Source: Spizellomyces sp. 'palustris' (lineage: Eukaryota; Chytridiomycota; Chytridiomycetes; Spizellomycetales; Spizellomycetaceae). Taken from it: a DNA stretch of 64,000 bases. The stretch lies in the NCBI GenBank assembly GCA_006535965.1, contig QEAR01000065.1, forward strand, positions 54,791-118,790, read 5' to 3'. Of the stretch, positions 44,524 through 56,062 are shown in pieces (the stretch's first letter is position 1; each line of letters begins with the position of its first letter). Both the position numbers and the translations under genes were made by a program. The notes under the pieces are model-generated. The model had not been told where the DNA came from and ran no database searches. It saw only the letters and a program-made list of their open reading frames with translations.

Positions 44524-46702
44524 TCAAATAAATTTCTTGGTCTTTTCCTCTCCCATCCTCCTAACTACACTAATGACCCACATGACCAGCATGCCCACCG
44601 AAAACCCGATAAATCCCACTACCGCAGATGACGAGTGCGATGGTGGTGGTGGTGCTGACGATTGTGGGGATTCCTTTTGAAGGTTTTCATCCAATTTGTC
44701 GTGTGCGCGGGAGAGGGAGACTGTTGTCTGTGTCCGGTGAATAGGAGAAAAGTTAGGGCATGGTGTTCTGAGGTGTGCGCGATGACGGACATACCTTTTC
44801 TGACTGGTCTGTTAATACACGGACTTCATTTGAAAGTATGTTCAGCTGTCGTCTGTTGCAAAAACGTCAAGTCTTTGTATAGAAACAGATATACGCGCGA
44901 TATAGAACTTACACAACGTCGTCCAACTTTAAACCAGCCTCTTGGATCAAGTCGTTTTGAGTCAAGGCGTGGGCAGCCGCCTTTGAGTCGTGCGGAATTT
45001 TGGGTTCGCCAATTTTTTCCAAGATGAGATTCAGTGATTCAAGGATATGGAATTGGTTTCCTTGTAGTTGCTGGATGACGTGGGGCATATGGGCCTGTTT
45101 TCGTGGACAAAAGTGTTCAAGTCGACATAGACTCTCGAGCAATGAACGCCCATTCCTATGCTTACATTGATTGCGTCAGTTGGAGGCTCCGTGTCCCATT
45201 GCTTTCGGGTGCTTTCCACAGTATCCTCAATTTTTTTAATCATCTAAGTTGCCAACGCCGAAGTTAGTGGTCATTCTTAACGCATGCCTGGGCCATCATA
45301 GTCCACACACCTTTTTGATATCATCGCTCATTTTGAATTCGTCCCCTTTAGCAACGTGTTCTTTTTCATGAGGTCGCACATGTGCCTATAAAGGACCGCG
45401 GAATCAGACTAGCCTGACATTACTATTAGGTGCATTCCAGACAAATTACCTTCGCTGATGCAGGTTCAAGCTCATACACTTCGAATGATAAAATGTCGTG
45501 ATCATCTGACAGCCATGGATGCTCATTAACACCAATCTGAGCTGCAAAAGGCTGTTCGCCGACGTATTACCGTACCGGCGAGATGTGCTTCCGTCGCTGA
45601 TGACAATCCAAAGTAATAGTTTGGAGGCAGATCGATACCTGAGCGCGAAAAGCACTCTACAAAGCCGTGTCCCTCTTGCCGCAAGTCTATGTCGAGCTTT
45701 AAATGGGCAACCATGATGAGCGGAAAATACACGCGATGAGCCTAAAAACAGAGTGCTGGTGGAGAGAGCTTACTCTGATAGTTCTATTCGCATATGTCAC
45801 ACGTGCCCAAGTATGTTCTGGTGCGTTACGATAGTCACGGAAGCAGGCGCTGCCAAGCGACGTTTCAAGGTAATCTTTCCGATGAGCCATTTCCTCCTTG
45901 CCGTGGTTCATAACGCCGTAAATGAAGGGAGTGTATCTCTACAAGTTAGGGTATCCTGATGAGCCCTGTTGCTCTGAAACGCAGCCGATAGATTAAAAGC
46001 AAACTCACATTCTCCAGCTGGTCGGCGGTATCAAAGACAATCCCCAATCCTGCCCGTAGGGAGTGTTAGACAGCAAGCCACAAGCAGCAAGACCACCCCA
46101 ATTCTGCACGTACCTTCCCACTTGTCTTCACTTCCGTACATCGGCCCTATCTGCATTGGCCGTGCCGTATACCAAAACGCCAACCCTTCTCCACCAATAT
46201 ACCCACGGCCCGAAACGGTAAAGGAGAAGACCACTTGCCATTCACGATGCGGATTTGGTTTTTCAGACCAAATTGTCCCCTTGGATTCTGGTACACTCGG
46301 TGTAAGACGAACGTACTCATGGCTCAAAAGCGTCGCTATAAAGTGAAGATGTGATGCGATCAGTAACTTTACACGAGAACCATTGCCTCCCTCCAAAGTC
46401 ATCCGGGAACAGTCATTCAGAGCCTTTTAATAGGCAGCGCTAATCGCCTCCGCCCAGACACAATTCAGCCCAAGCTATGGTTCCCTCCATGTCGTATACA
46501 TACATCCATGATGCTCAAAGAACGGGATCTTCATGTCGTCATACACAAAGTACGGCTTTTTAAATGACTGCTTATAGTCGTACCGCTTCGACACTCCGTC
46601 TGGGTCAAGAGGTTTTGTAGGGACATGCTCCAATGAGGTAGCAAAGGACAAGGTCGAGGACAAGAGTGTCAAAATAGGTAGGAGAATAAACGTCTGGCGC
46701 AT
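44524..46702 (-). CDS. EMP47: ERGIC-53/Emp47-like L-type lectin cargo receptor
   Basis: Type I membrane receptor that carries glycoproteins from ER to Golgi. Begins with a signal peptide (MRQTFILLPILTLLSSTLSF), then the L-type lectin domain in several exons: KKPYFVYDDMKIPFFEHHG, GEGLAFWYT, MYGSEDKWEGLGIVFDTAD, ACFRDYRN (conserved Cys), PPNYYFGLSSAT and DDHDILSFEVYEL. A coiled-coil-like stalk (44909-45300) and Pro/Ser linker precede one transmembrane helix (AVVGFIGFSVGMLVMWVISVV). The cytosolic tail ends KTKKFI: Lys at -4 and -3 give a dilysine COPI retrieval motif, close to the KKFF of animal ERGIC-53. The central exon boundaries were not all fixed. The ATG at 46702 is the only one before the signal peptide. 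Confidence 0.9.
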
Positions 46703-47802
46703 CTTGATGCAAGGAATGAGAAATAGGACAGCTACGCGTTTACAGTGAACAAGAGTGTTGAGGTTCGTCGATTCTTTTCCTTGGTTTTTATAACCGACCT
46801 TTTGTGATAGTACCGGTGCAACCGTGATGATGGGGGAGGTGCGGGCACTGCGACGACCTCAAACAAATGCGATCTCATTGTTGTGTGACTCAAGATATCG
46901 TAAGCTAAACCACGTGATGCTCCGATCAATAGTCAACCCCCGTCGTGCTGTGCAGCTACGGTATGGGGGTCTGGAGAGTATCATATGCCAGAAGGTTGAA
47001 ACCCTGAGTAAATTGTATGGAGAAGGCTAGTCATTATTCCCAATGCATATGAGTGGAGAGTACAGCCCTACCCAAGGCATGACTTTTCGGTAGTAAATCG
47101 TACGGATTGTGCCTAAGTAGATCCGAGTGTCCTGTAAACTGCGGGTCGCCTATTCTGATGGTACAATGTACCGTAAATATCCTCTCATCAATAGAATTTC
47201 CTATCTACCACCACGTTGAACTGGACTTCCGCTGTCATGTTGTGAGTATTGTTATGTCTTTAGTGGTCTTGTCTGCTTAATGGAAAAAAGATACGTGTTG
47301 CCATCATTTAATCAAGCCTGGGATAGGATAGGGGGATCCTGCCATACACTTTGGTACCCAAAAGCGATGAGTCCCACCCATCCTGCCACATACACTATTA
47401 TGTCAAAGTGTCGATTTTTGACTATTTTTACTGGACAAAACTCATGTGTCTGGGGTGCCAAAAGTATGTGCTGGGATCCTTTATCCTATGCCGTCTGCCA
47501 GCATGTAAGTGTGATCCACGACGTTCATTTATATTCAATTTGATGTCCTGACTTTTAAGAGTCAACAGTAGGAGCCAATTTCTCCTTATGATTGCACACC
47601 TTGTAGGTGTCAATGTGTCAATATGTTTAACAAGACTCAAATCATTGATCGGGTGATGGAATATCAAAAATGAGTGGAATGATACTAATTCATAGTGAGA
47701 ATTGCCTTATTTGAAATGTGTTTAACTCTACAGCAAAGAGAGCGTACCAGTCACCTATCTACATGTTCACACTCTGTACAGATTGAATGTAAAGAATACG
47801 TC
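46703..47802. other. Intergenic region with foldback repeat
   Basis: 1.1 kb between two minus-strand genes. Includes the ERGIC-53 promoter on the left side and a foldback repeat (listed separately). No gene seen. Confidence 0.4.
47311..47505. repeat. Imperfect foldback (MITE-like) repeat
   Basis: A left arm around 47318-47375 and a right arm around 47440-47490 are imperfect inverted copies: GGATCCTGCCATACACTTTG against the complement of the right-hand GCCAAAAGTATGTGCTGGGATCC region, with flanking ATCCTATCC-type sequence pairing too. The roughly 65-nt loop is AT-rich. No ORF inside. Target-site duplication not established. Confidence 0.5.
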
Positions 47803-50329
47803 CTAGAACAACTTTCTTCCAACAATACCCTTGTTGACTTGTCCAATTCCTTGGACATTTCCGTCTCCGAATACACTTCCAAAGTTATCCACCATCAAAG
47901 TGACTCCAGACACAAAGGCCTTGCCATCCATAGCGCAATGTGCGCCTTTCGGGGAAGCATCAGCGGTAAACTGCTTATTGATGGCATCATCGTTCAACCC
48001 GGCTCCAGACAATTCCTTGCTATACGCTGCCATGGCTTTGTTAAACTCGGGTTTAAGACCGGCTTGTTCGTTTTGCGTGGATTGGAAGTGAACGCGGAGG
48101 GTACCCAGGGACGCGGGATCCTTAACTTTGACAGCGGGAGCTAGAGCACCGCAATTGAGAAGGAAATTGTTGTTTTTGTAGGTGGTTGCAAAAGTGGGGA
48201 TAAAATATCCCGATAGTAGGAGGGATCCACCAGAGACACCCGTAAAGCTGACTTTGTTCTTGTCAAAGTTGACAAGTTTAGGGAGCTCGTTTTGGATCAA
48301 ATCGTTGATGGCGGCGGAATGAAGAGGTCCGTCTGGACGGTCATTTCCACCTTTTCCACCACCCCAAACGGGCAGATTACGGCTTTGCGGATTCTTTGGC
48401 TGGAAAAAATTCAAAGGAATTGATTAAGTTACTGTTGTTAGGCTTTTATAGTCGACGGAAGCGGGTACTTACTGCTAAGACGGCAACACCCATCAGACCG
48501 TTAGCCAGATTACGGTTCGGGAAGACCTCAAATGGAGAGCCACCATCGCCGTGAAGCAACACATTGAGACCCATCAAAGTATCGGTACCGGGAGCTCCCT
48601 TGGCGCCTCCAACAAGAAACTCTTCGGGAGCTGCAATCTTGAAGCGAAGAGTGATACCTTGGACCGTGGCTAGGACACCATGATAGAATCAGTGTCGAGC
48701 CACTAATGTGTATTACAAACATTTCTGTAGCTTACCTGTTTGATCAATGACTTTAACAGCACCAAGCGACGCTGCACCAGGGGGAGGGAGAGGAGTTGTT
48801 CCATTTCCAGTGGTTTTAGCCCCACCAGGAGTTGCGCCCCCGGGAGTTGCTGGTGCTCCTCCTGGAGTTGCGCCGGTTTTCTTTTCTGCAGCTTTGCCGG
48901 CGGCTTTGTTTGCTGCCTTCGCGTCACCCTTTTTCTTTCCTTTTGGCGTGCCGCCAGCTTTCTTCGCGGGAGGAGGTGTAGGAGTTGTAGGAGTCGTTCC
49001 TACTGGAGTTCCATCGGTCTTGTTTGGGCCAGGAGCGGTAGGGATTGGGGCGCCTGGAGTTCCGCCGGTTTTGTTTCCTCCGGGAGCGGGTCCACCAGGG
49101 GTTCCGCCAGGAGTTGTTCCTCCAGGTGTTCCGCCTGGTGTTTGCCTGCCAGTAGGAGTTTCAGGAGCTGTCCCTCCAGGATTTCCTCCAGGAGTTCCAA
49201 CCGGTGTGCCTGCGGTGCCCCCCGGCGTTGCACCAGTAGGTCCAGCAGGTGCACCAGGTGCTCCGGGGGTTTCGTCCTCCCCTTCATGCCGTTCGTAAAC
49301 TTGCGCTAGCGCGGCATGGTGTGGTGCTTTTGCAGCGGCCTTGGGTGCAGCAGCGGGGGTAGCAGCCGCTGCTGGAGCTTTTGGGGTTGCTGGAGCGGCA
49401 GCAGCGTCACCACCTTTACCACCTTTGGCTGCAGTGTCCCCACCTTTCTTACCTTTCGCACCTTTTTTTGCATTCGGTGCTGCAGTTTCACCAATAGCAG
49501 TGTCCCCACCTTTGGCTGCAGTCGGTGCTGCAGTTTCACCAGGAGCAGTGTCCCCACCGTTGGATGCAGTAGGTGCTGCAGTTTCAGCGGGAGCGGCCGT
49601 GTCGCCTGTCCCGGCTACTGGATCTGGGGCCGCCGTAGGACTAGATGCAGCGGAGCCAGGCGGAGGAGCTGCTGCAGGTGCGGCTGGAGCTGGCGCGGGG
49701 GCCGCAGTAGGTGCTGGACCTCCGGGTTGGGGTGCACCATCGGGGCCGCCAGCTTGAGGGGGTGGGGTTGCCACTGGTGCTGGGGGATTATCTGGCGTGA
49801 CAATCTTGATCACTATCACATTTGGTCCATCCGTAGGGTCTGGTCTCGGGACTGTTTGAATCGTCATTTTCTGGCCCGCGTCAGTTTTTTGGCCGGCTAT
49901 GGTGACTGGCGCGGGAGGGGGTGGGGCAGGAGGGGCTGGTCCAGGAGGAGGATTTTGTCCAGGAGGAGTCTGTCCAGGTGGGTCTGGTCCAGGAGGAGGA
50001 TTTTGTCCAGGTGGATTTTGCCCAGGAGGAGTCTGTCCAAGTGGGTCTGGTCCAGGAGGAGTTTGTCCAGGAGGAGCTTGCCCAGGAGGCGTTTGCCCAG
50101 GAGGAGTTTGCGCGCCATTCGTTGGCCCAGCTGCCGCCAAGAACCCCTCCAACAACTTGTTCATCCCAGTCGTGAATTGAAGTAACGCATTCTTCGTGGT
50201 AGAGACATCGTCTTGAAAGTTACGGCGCTTTAGCCCGCCTTGACCTGTACGTCTCTGCAGAGGAACTGCATAGACGACTGTGGCGACGCCTAGGACCAAT
50301 AGTAAAAGGAAATGTTTTTTAAAATGCAT
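47803..50329 (-). CDS. Secreted alpha/beta-hydrolase with Pro/Gly/Ala-rich N-terminal region
   Basis: Three exons: 50329 to about 48737, about 48672-48477, and about 48402-47803; junctions read DQTG-ATVQGITLRF and MGVAVLA-PKNPQS. An N-terminal signal peptide (KKHFLLLLVLGVATVVYA) is followed by about 510 residues of repetitive sequence: PPGQTPPGQ units, then Ala/Pro and GGDTA...GETAAPT units, then collagen-like GTPGG repeats. The C-terminal 270 residues look like an esterase fold: LNVLLHGDGG (oxyanion region) and a nucleophile elbow GVSGGS (G-x-S-x-G), with candidate Asp and His further on (ADASPKGAHCAMDG). Likely wall-associated or extracellular; substrate unknown. The domain resembles secreted fungal proteins often misnamed cyclin-like F-box. 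Confidence 0.8.
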
Positions 50330-51190
50330 GGTTTATGCCAAAGTGCATCAGTGCGTACAGCGAATGTTGTGACGGCTTTCCAACAGAACGGGAGGCGTCC
50401 TGTTAGCATCTTGCCTTTATAAGAGGGGAAACTGGACGGCGACAAACGGAGACGGAACAAGAGATCTCCAAGTTGCAAGCGTGTGTCGGGTGTGTTTCTT
50501 GATTACGGGATGCGCGATCGTGGCGCGTCGATTGGACCGAATATCGTGTGGGACCACAAATTCAAGGTTTTAAGACTGGAATCAAGTGTGGCTTCCTTTA
50601 GAGTGCCTTCCTTAAATCTACCTTCTCCATAGAGAACTTTTGTATTAGGCGATATTTCAACAGGTCGCCAAACGTTACAAAAACGTTTTATCGAAAACAA
50701 TGTGGGGGGCAGAGTTCCATGCATTGCAATGCAACATGGATCGACACACACACACACAGGAATTGGAAGAAATGAATTCAACGGTAATGCCACCCATTCG
50801 TTGTCCCCAGATCAAGAGTGTTTGACATTCCCCGCTGATCTCGGGGATGGGTACTGACGAGTTGCACGACAGATACAGCCACCATATTCTCTGGCTGGGA
50901 GAGATTCAAGTTCTTACCCGGAGCCAAAACGCTACGTTGACGAACCAAAGTGGCAGATAACAATGTAGGACCAAGCATGCCAACTTAAGTCAATAAAAAG
51001 GTGTTTAGGATTATTTTAATAGGTCGCAAATTGACCATGTCGAAATAAAACTAGAAAAGCTGCAATGAACGGACATTAGCGTATAATCTACACAACGAAA
51101 CCAGAAATCTATTGATACAACAGGTTCGTTTGGTCCATTAAGAAACAATGTCTAGGACCACCCCAAGCGACCAGAGCAGAAAAGCCTGAT
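50330..51190. other. Intergenic region left of tandem duplication
   Basis: 861 bp containing the promoter of the secreted hydrolase (left end) and otherwise non-coding sequence with a short (CA)n at about 50747. No gene I can support. Confidence 0.35.
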
Positions 51191-51567
51191 TCGTCCATCC
51201 ATATCAGATATCACAGTATTTGCCAAGCGTCATTCCGTGCGTCGCAGCAAACAAAGAAAGATGGACGCCGAACTCGGACATGAGATTAGATACAATGCTC
51301 ACAAAGGCCAAACAAATAGATGGTTACATGCGACAGGATTCATGATTCCTGTCTACAAATATGGAGAGAAAAGGACTGGCTCGTCCATCCATATCAGATA
51401 TCACAGTATTTGCCAAGCATGATTCCGTAAACCTCGTGTCGCAGCGAACAAAGAAAGATGGACGCCGAACTCGGACATTAGATTAGATACAATGCTCACA
51501 AAGGCCAAACAAATAGATGGTTACATGCGACAGGATTCATGATTCCTGTCTACAATATGGAGAGAAG
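51191..51567. repeat. Tandem duplication, about 185 bp x 2
   Basis: Two direct copies, 51191-51371 and 51381-51567, offset by 190 bp and nearly identical (both contain CATATCAGATATCACAGTAT and GATGGACGCCGAACTCGG). Differences: an insertion near 51426 (TAAACCT) and a few substitutions. Non-coding in all frames. Confidence 0.92.
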
Positions 51568-51762
51568 CTGGGCGGTTTACATGGCGGGCATGCAAATCTA
51601 TCGGTATTCCAAACCGCGTAAAAAACAGAGCAAGTAAACAAGTGTGTTTTATAAACCAAATCGAACAATGTTTGGATCATCCACTCCAGCGCATCTACGC
51701 TTGTCTTTTATGTTTAAAAGCGTACTACAGCTGTTATTCCACCATATCGAGTTACCAGCACA

Positions 51763-51942
51763 TTACAAATACCCCAACTTTTTCAACCCCTCCACCATCT
51801 CCGCATGCTGCTCAGCTCTTTCCTTTTGTTTCTCTTGAACTTTGGGGTGCAACGTCTCGGTAGACCTTGTTGATGGGTCGGGTTCGGGTGGGTTGAGGAG
51901 GGTTTCGGTGGATTTGGATTTTGAGGGGGGTTTTTTGTTCAT
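51763..51942 (-). CDS. Possible 59-residue small protein
   Basis: Open frame of 59 codons from ATG 51942 to TAA 51763. The first half is Lys/Ser/Pro-rich (MNKKPPSKSKSTETL), the second half a charged amphipathic helix ending EMVEGLKKLGYL. Composition and regular heptad-like spacing look protein-like, in a 2.9-kb stretch with no other gene. A short A-run precedes the ATG. No family recognised; chance remains possible. Confidence 0.4.
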   Translation of the reverse strand: MNKKPPSKSKSTETLLNPPEPDPSTRSTETLHPKVQEKQKERAEQHAEMVEGLKKLGYL

Positions 51943-53263
51943 TTTTTTTGGGTGCGTGCGGTGTTGTTGTGTTGGTGTTGGAATGGTTTTATAGCGGGCA
52001 TCGTTATTTTTTGTTGTTTTTTTTGGTGAGTTTTGGGATGTGTTATTGTGGAGGGGATAATGTCATTTTTGATGGATTATGGAATGCGAATGTATATTGG
52101 CTTTGGGGAATTGAACGAGTGTATAATGGTATTTTGTCGTTATTCTCAAATGATTTTTGTTTTTTTTCTTGGTGCATGATGTGCTCGATGTAGGCAAAAG
52201 TTCCAGCCGGTCGTTTCTGGTATGTATCTTTTATAGTGTGTGGTTCAATTCATTTACTTTTTGTGCACAGAGTAGGCAAACGTATCTGACTCTCGCATTT
52301 ATGCATTTCATCCATTACGGAAAGCTCAAAAAGACGTTTGTACGAGGAGCTGTGTCTGTTAATCCGCATTATGCATTATGACATATCCTAAATCTCAACA
52401 TCCGTACAATAGACATGCTGTCCGGATGCGAACCTAAATCCGCGATATGATAATTGAACTGACGTTCATTTCTCGTTCATCATAAGAAAAACAGTTTTGG
52501 TATGCTGTTTGCTGTTGGAAAGTAAGCAATTGCAAAAACTACCTGATGATAAAACTATATCAGAGATGCTTTTCGAGTTCTTTGAGAGTAAACCCGTTGC
52601 ACAAGACAAGATATAGTGGAGGCATACACCTAACCTACACCATCTCTGTAGAATCATGACCTCCAAAACAGACCTCCAATGCAACTTCAATCATGAATAG
52701 TGAGAGTCCATTTACTTGAACGCAAGAGTGGTGCGGTTACGACATTTGCAAACTGGTATAAAATGTCACCAATACACTATTACGCATTTCACCACTCGTA
52801 TGGGCCGATTGGATATACGCAAGAAACCATAACTGAATGATTCACAAATGCTTGAATAGAGTGTAAATGGGGCGGAGAGTGGTATGGAATGGTAATAGGG
52901 GATATTCCATGATGCGGAAACGTTTAACGAGAAGGAAAACAATATGTTTTATTCAACAATGACTGTATTGCAAGTCCCCGCCATCCTCAACAAAAACGCC
53001 TCTTGTAAGTAGAAGGACAACGACAAAAGACCACGCGACGGCTATTACCTAATACCTTTGTAACGCCATCGACAACGCACAATCGATGACGTCAAGTACT
53101 CACACCAACGGGTTATAGCCCGTGGAGTGAGATGCTTTAAACCATTTTTTTTGCTAGTTTGTTTTTTAGTGTGAAGTTTGGGTGAGTGAGATGTTTTGAG
53201 CTCGGACATTGCATCGTTGTACTGATGGTTCTTGAACTATAGCATCTGAATTATTGCAAAAAC
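51943..53263. other. Intergenic region upstream of glycogen synthase
   Basis: 1.3 kb, T/G-rich in its first third, otherwise AT-rich. Contains the glycogen synthase promoter near its right end. No convincing ORF, RNA gene or repeat. Confidence 0.35.
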
Positions 53264-55893
53264 ATGCCTGTTAGCGAGCACGCCCAGGTGGATATCACCA
53301 AACCATTGTTATTTGAGATTGCATGGGAGGTTGCGAATAAAGGTTTGTTCCGTGCATGTAAAATCGCATATATTCCTATGCTAAGTTGAAACGACAGTCG
53401 GTGGAATCTACACTGTGATAAAGTCAAAGGCCCCCGTTACATGCAACGAATATGGAGACCGATACTGTCTCATCGGGCCCTTATCCTACAAAACCGCCCC
53501 AATGGAAGTCGAAGCCATCACGCAGCCGCAGTCAGAGGCCATGAAAGCCACATTGGATAATTTGTCGCAGAGGGGTGTGAAATACCTTTATGGGCGTTGG
53601 TTGATTGAGGGTGCGCCGCATGTGTTGTTGTTGGATGTGAGTTCGGCGTATCATAGGATGAATGAGTGGAAGAGTGATTTGTGGAGTACTGCGGGGATTC
53701 CGTCTCCGCCGGATGATCGGGAGACGAATGAGGCGATTGTGTTTGGGTATCTTGTTGCGTGGTTTTTGGGGGAGGTAAGAACCAAAAAAAAAAAAAAAAA
53801 AGTGTTTTGTATATTCAAAAAGGATACAGAAAGGCTGATTTTTGGAAATCTTTCTAGTTTCTCCACCAACAACAATCCCTCAGGTCTTTCCCCGACTCTG
53901 AAGTCGACGATCGGCACCCCCCAAACACTATACCCGCCATTATTGCCCACTTTCACGAATGGCTCGCAGGCGTCGCCCTCGTCCTCCTCCGGAAACGCGC
54001 ATTGAACATTGCAACCATTTTCACGACGCATGCGACATTATTGGGTCGATACCTCTGTGCCGGCGACGTGGACTTTTATAATAACCTAAAATTCTTTGAT
54101 GTGGATGCTGAGGCTGGGAAACGTGGGATTTATCATCGGTATTGTATTGAGCGGGCTGCGTCGCATTGTGCGGATGTGTTTACGACCGTGAGTCATATCA
54201 CGGCGTATGAAGCCGAGTGGTTGTTAAAAAGGAAGCCTGGTACGTCAGCACATTTTGTTTTATTGGTGTTATAATGTTGACTGATGGCATTCGTTTATTA
54301 GATGGTGTGACGCCCAATGGACTCAATGTCGTAAAGTTTAGTGCTTTACACGAATTCCAAAACTTGCATGCCAAGGCCAAGGAGAAGATTCACGAGTTTA
54401 CTCGTGGACACTTTTACGGGTACAATGATTTCGATTTGGATAATACATTGTACTTTTTTACGGCTGGGCGGTACGAGTTTCGGAATAAGGGGGTTGATAT
54501 GTTTATAGAGTCCATGGCGCGTGAGTATCTCTTGTTGATTTTACAAGGTTTGATATGTGGGATGTAAACACTCTTTTTAGGTTTGAATGCCCGGTTGAAG
54601 CACTACAATTCACCTGTGACGGTCGTTGCGTTTATTATCATGCCGGCCTCTACGCATAGTTTTACGGTCGATGCGTTGAAAGGGCAGGCAGTGATGAAGC
54701 AATTGAAGGATACCGTCACCGAGATTCAGGATTCCATTGGGAGTCGGATTTTTGATAATGCTGCTAGGTAAAAACAAAAAAAGTGAACCCTTTTATTATT
54801 TTTTTCTCACAGAAACGTGATGTTTGAACTAGGGGCAAGATCCCAGACGCATCTCACCTCGTCTCGGACCAAGATTTTGTCCTCCTCAAACGCCGGATCT
54901 TTGCCCTAAAACGGGACTCACTCCCCCCGATCGTGACGCATAATATGGCCGACGATAAAAATGACCCAATCTTGAACCAAATGCGACAAGTTAAACTCTT
55001 TAATGCTCCCGAAGATCGTGTGAAAATGATTTTTCACCCAGAGTTTTTGAGTTCGAATTCTCCGCTTTTGGGATTGGATTATGAAGAGTTTGTTAGGGGG
55101 TGTCATTTAGGTGTTTTTCCTAGTTACTATGAGCCTTGGTACGTATTTTTTTTTTTTGTGGTATTGTTTTGTTGTGAACATTTAATGACACTCGTTTATT
55201 AGGGGATACACGCCCGCAGAATGCACCGTGATGGGCGTCCCATCCATTACGACCAACCTCTCTGGTTTCGGCTGCTTCATGGACGAAATGATTTCACACC
55301 CTCCCGACTATGGAATCTACATTGTAGACCGCCGCCTCAAATCCGTTGAAGAATCCTGCCAACAACTCGCAGACTACATGATGGATTTTTGTCAAAAATC
55401 GCGTCGTCAGCGTATTAACCAACGAAACCGTACGGAACGTCTCTCGGACCTCCTTGATTGGAAACGTATGGGTTTGGAATACGTCAAGGCCCGATGGGTC
55501 GCGATTCGACGTAAATGGCCCGACATTGTCGCACAACATGAAGCCGACCTAGATTCCGATGAATACGGAGCGGAATTACAGTATGGGTATGAATCTGATG
55601 CGAACCCATCTGGATTACAGCGAGAGGATTTGACGAATTTGAGGTACCACCAAAAAGTCCCGCGTCCGGCTTCTGCGCCTGGGTCTCCTAGGATTCGGGA
55701 GCGGATTGATGAGGATGAGGATGTCGTTGATGGTACTGGGGGGTTATTTGAGGATATGGATCCGGTTGGGTTGATTGAGGGGTTGAAGGCTTTGGGTGTC
55801 AAGGGGACGGCCAAGGGTTATGTTCCGCCTGTGAGTGAGGGGAGGGCGTCGAGTACTGGGGATTTGAATGCGAATGATCATGGTAGCAAGTAA
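53264..55893 (+). CDS. GSY1: Glycogen synthase (GT3)
   Basis: Transfers glucose from UDP-glucose to glycogen. Seven exons (53264-53342, 53398-53774, 53858-54239, 54302-54520, 54581-54767, 54833-55138, 55203-55893) join in phase to 746 residues. Motifs: KVGGIYTVI nucleotide-sugar loop at 26-34 (split by intron 1), [59 protein letters not shown] with catalytic Glu, and the allosteric arginine cluster [18 protein letters not shown] that binds glucose-6-phosphate. The C-terminal tail has [10 protein letters not shown], like the inhibitory phosphorylation site of yeast Gsy2. Intron 2 contains an 18-A run. Its in-frame acceptor (53857) yields an extra 26-residue loop ([11 protein letters not shown]...) not in yeast Gsy. 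Confidence 0.95.
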
Positions 55894-56062
55894 AAACGTC
55901 AAAAAAAAAAAGTGTGTGTGTGTTTTTTTGCTTGCTTGTCAATGAACAAGAATCCTTTTAAAAAAAAAATACACGAGAGAATTTGGGGACTCATTTCATA
56001 CACGTTCGTTCAGTATCGCCAATTCATTCCCCTCCGGCACCTCTACTCTCAACAAAAAAATT

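Noticed and set aside
47150-47175. Short palindrome ATGGTACAATGTACCGT
   Set aside because: Arms of only 6-7 bp are expected by chance and no second copy or context was found.
49890-50130. Regular short repeats resembling a CRISPR array
   Set aside because: They are coding PPGQ/PGP units in frame, without uniform repeats and unique spacers; the genome is eukaryotic.
48740-50185. Long plus-strand ORFs opposite the secreted hydrolase (up to 289 codons)
   Set aside because: They mirror the Pro/Gly/Ala-rich repeat codons on the antisense strand; the minus frame has the signal peptide and continues into a conserved domain.
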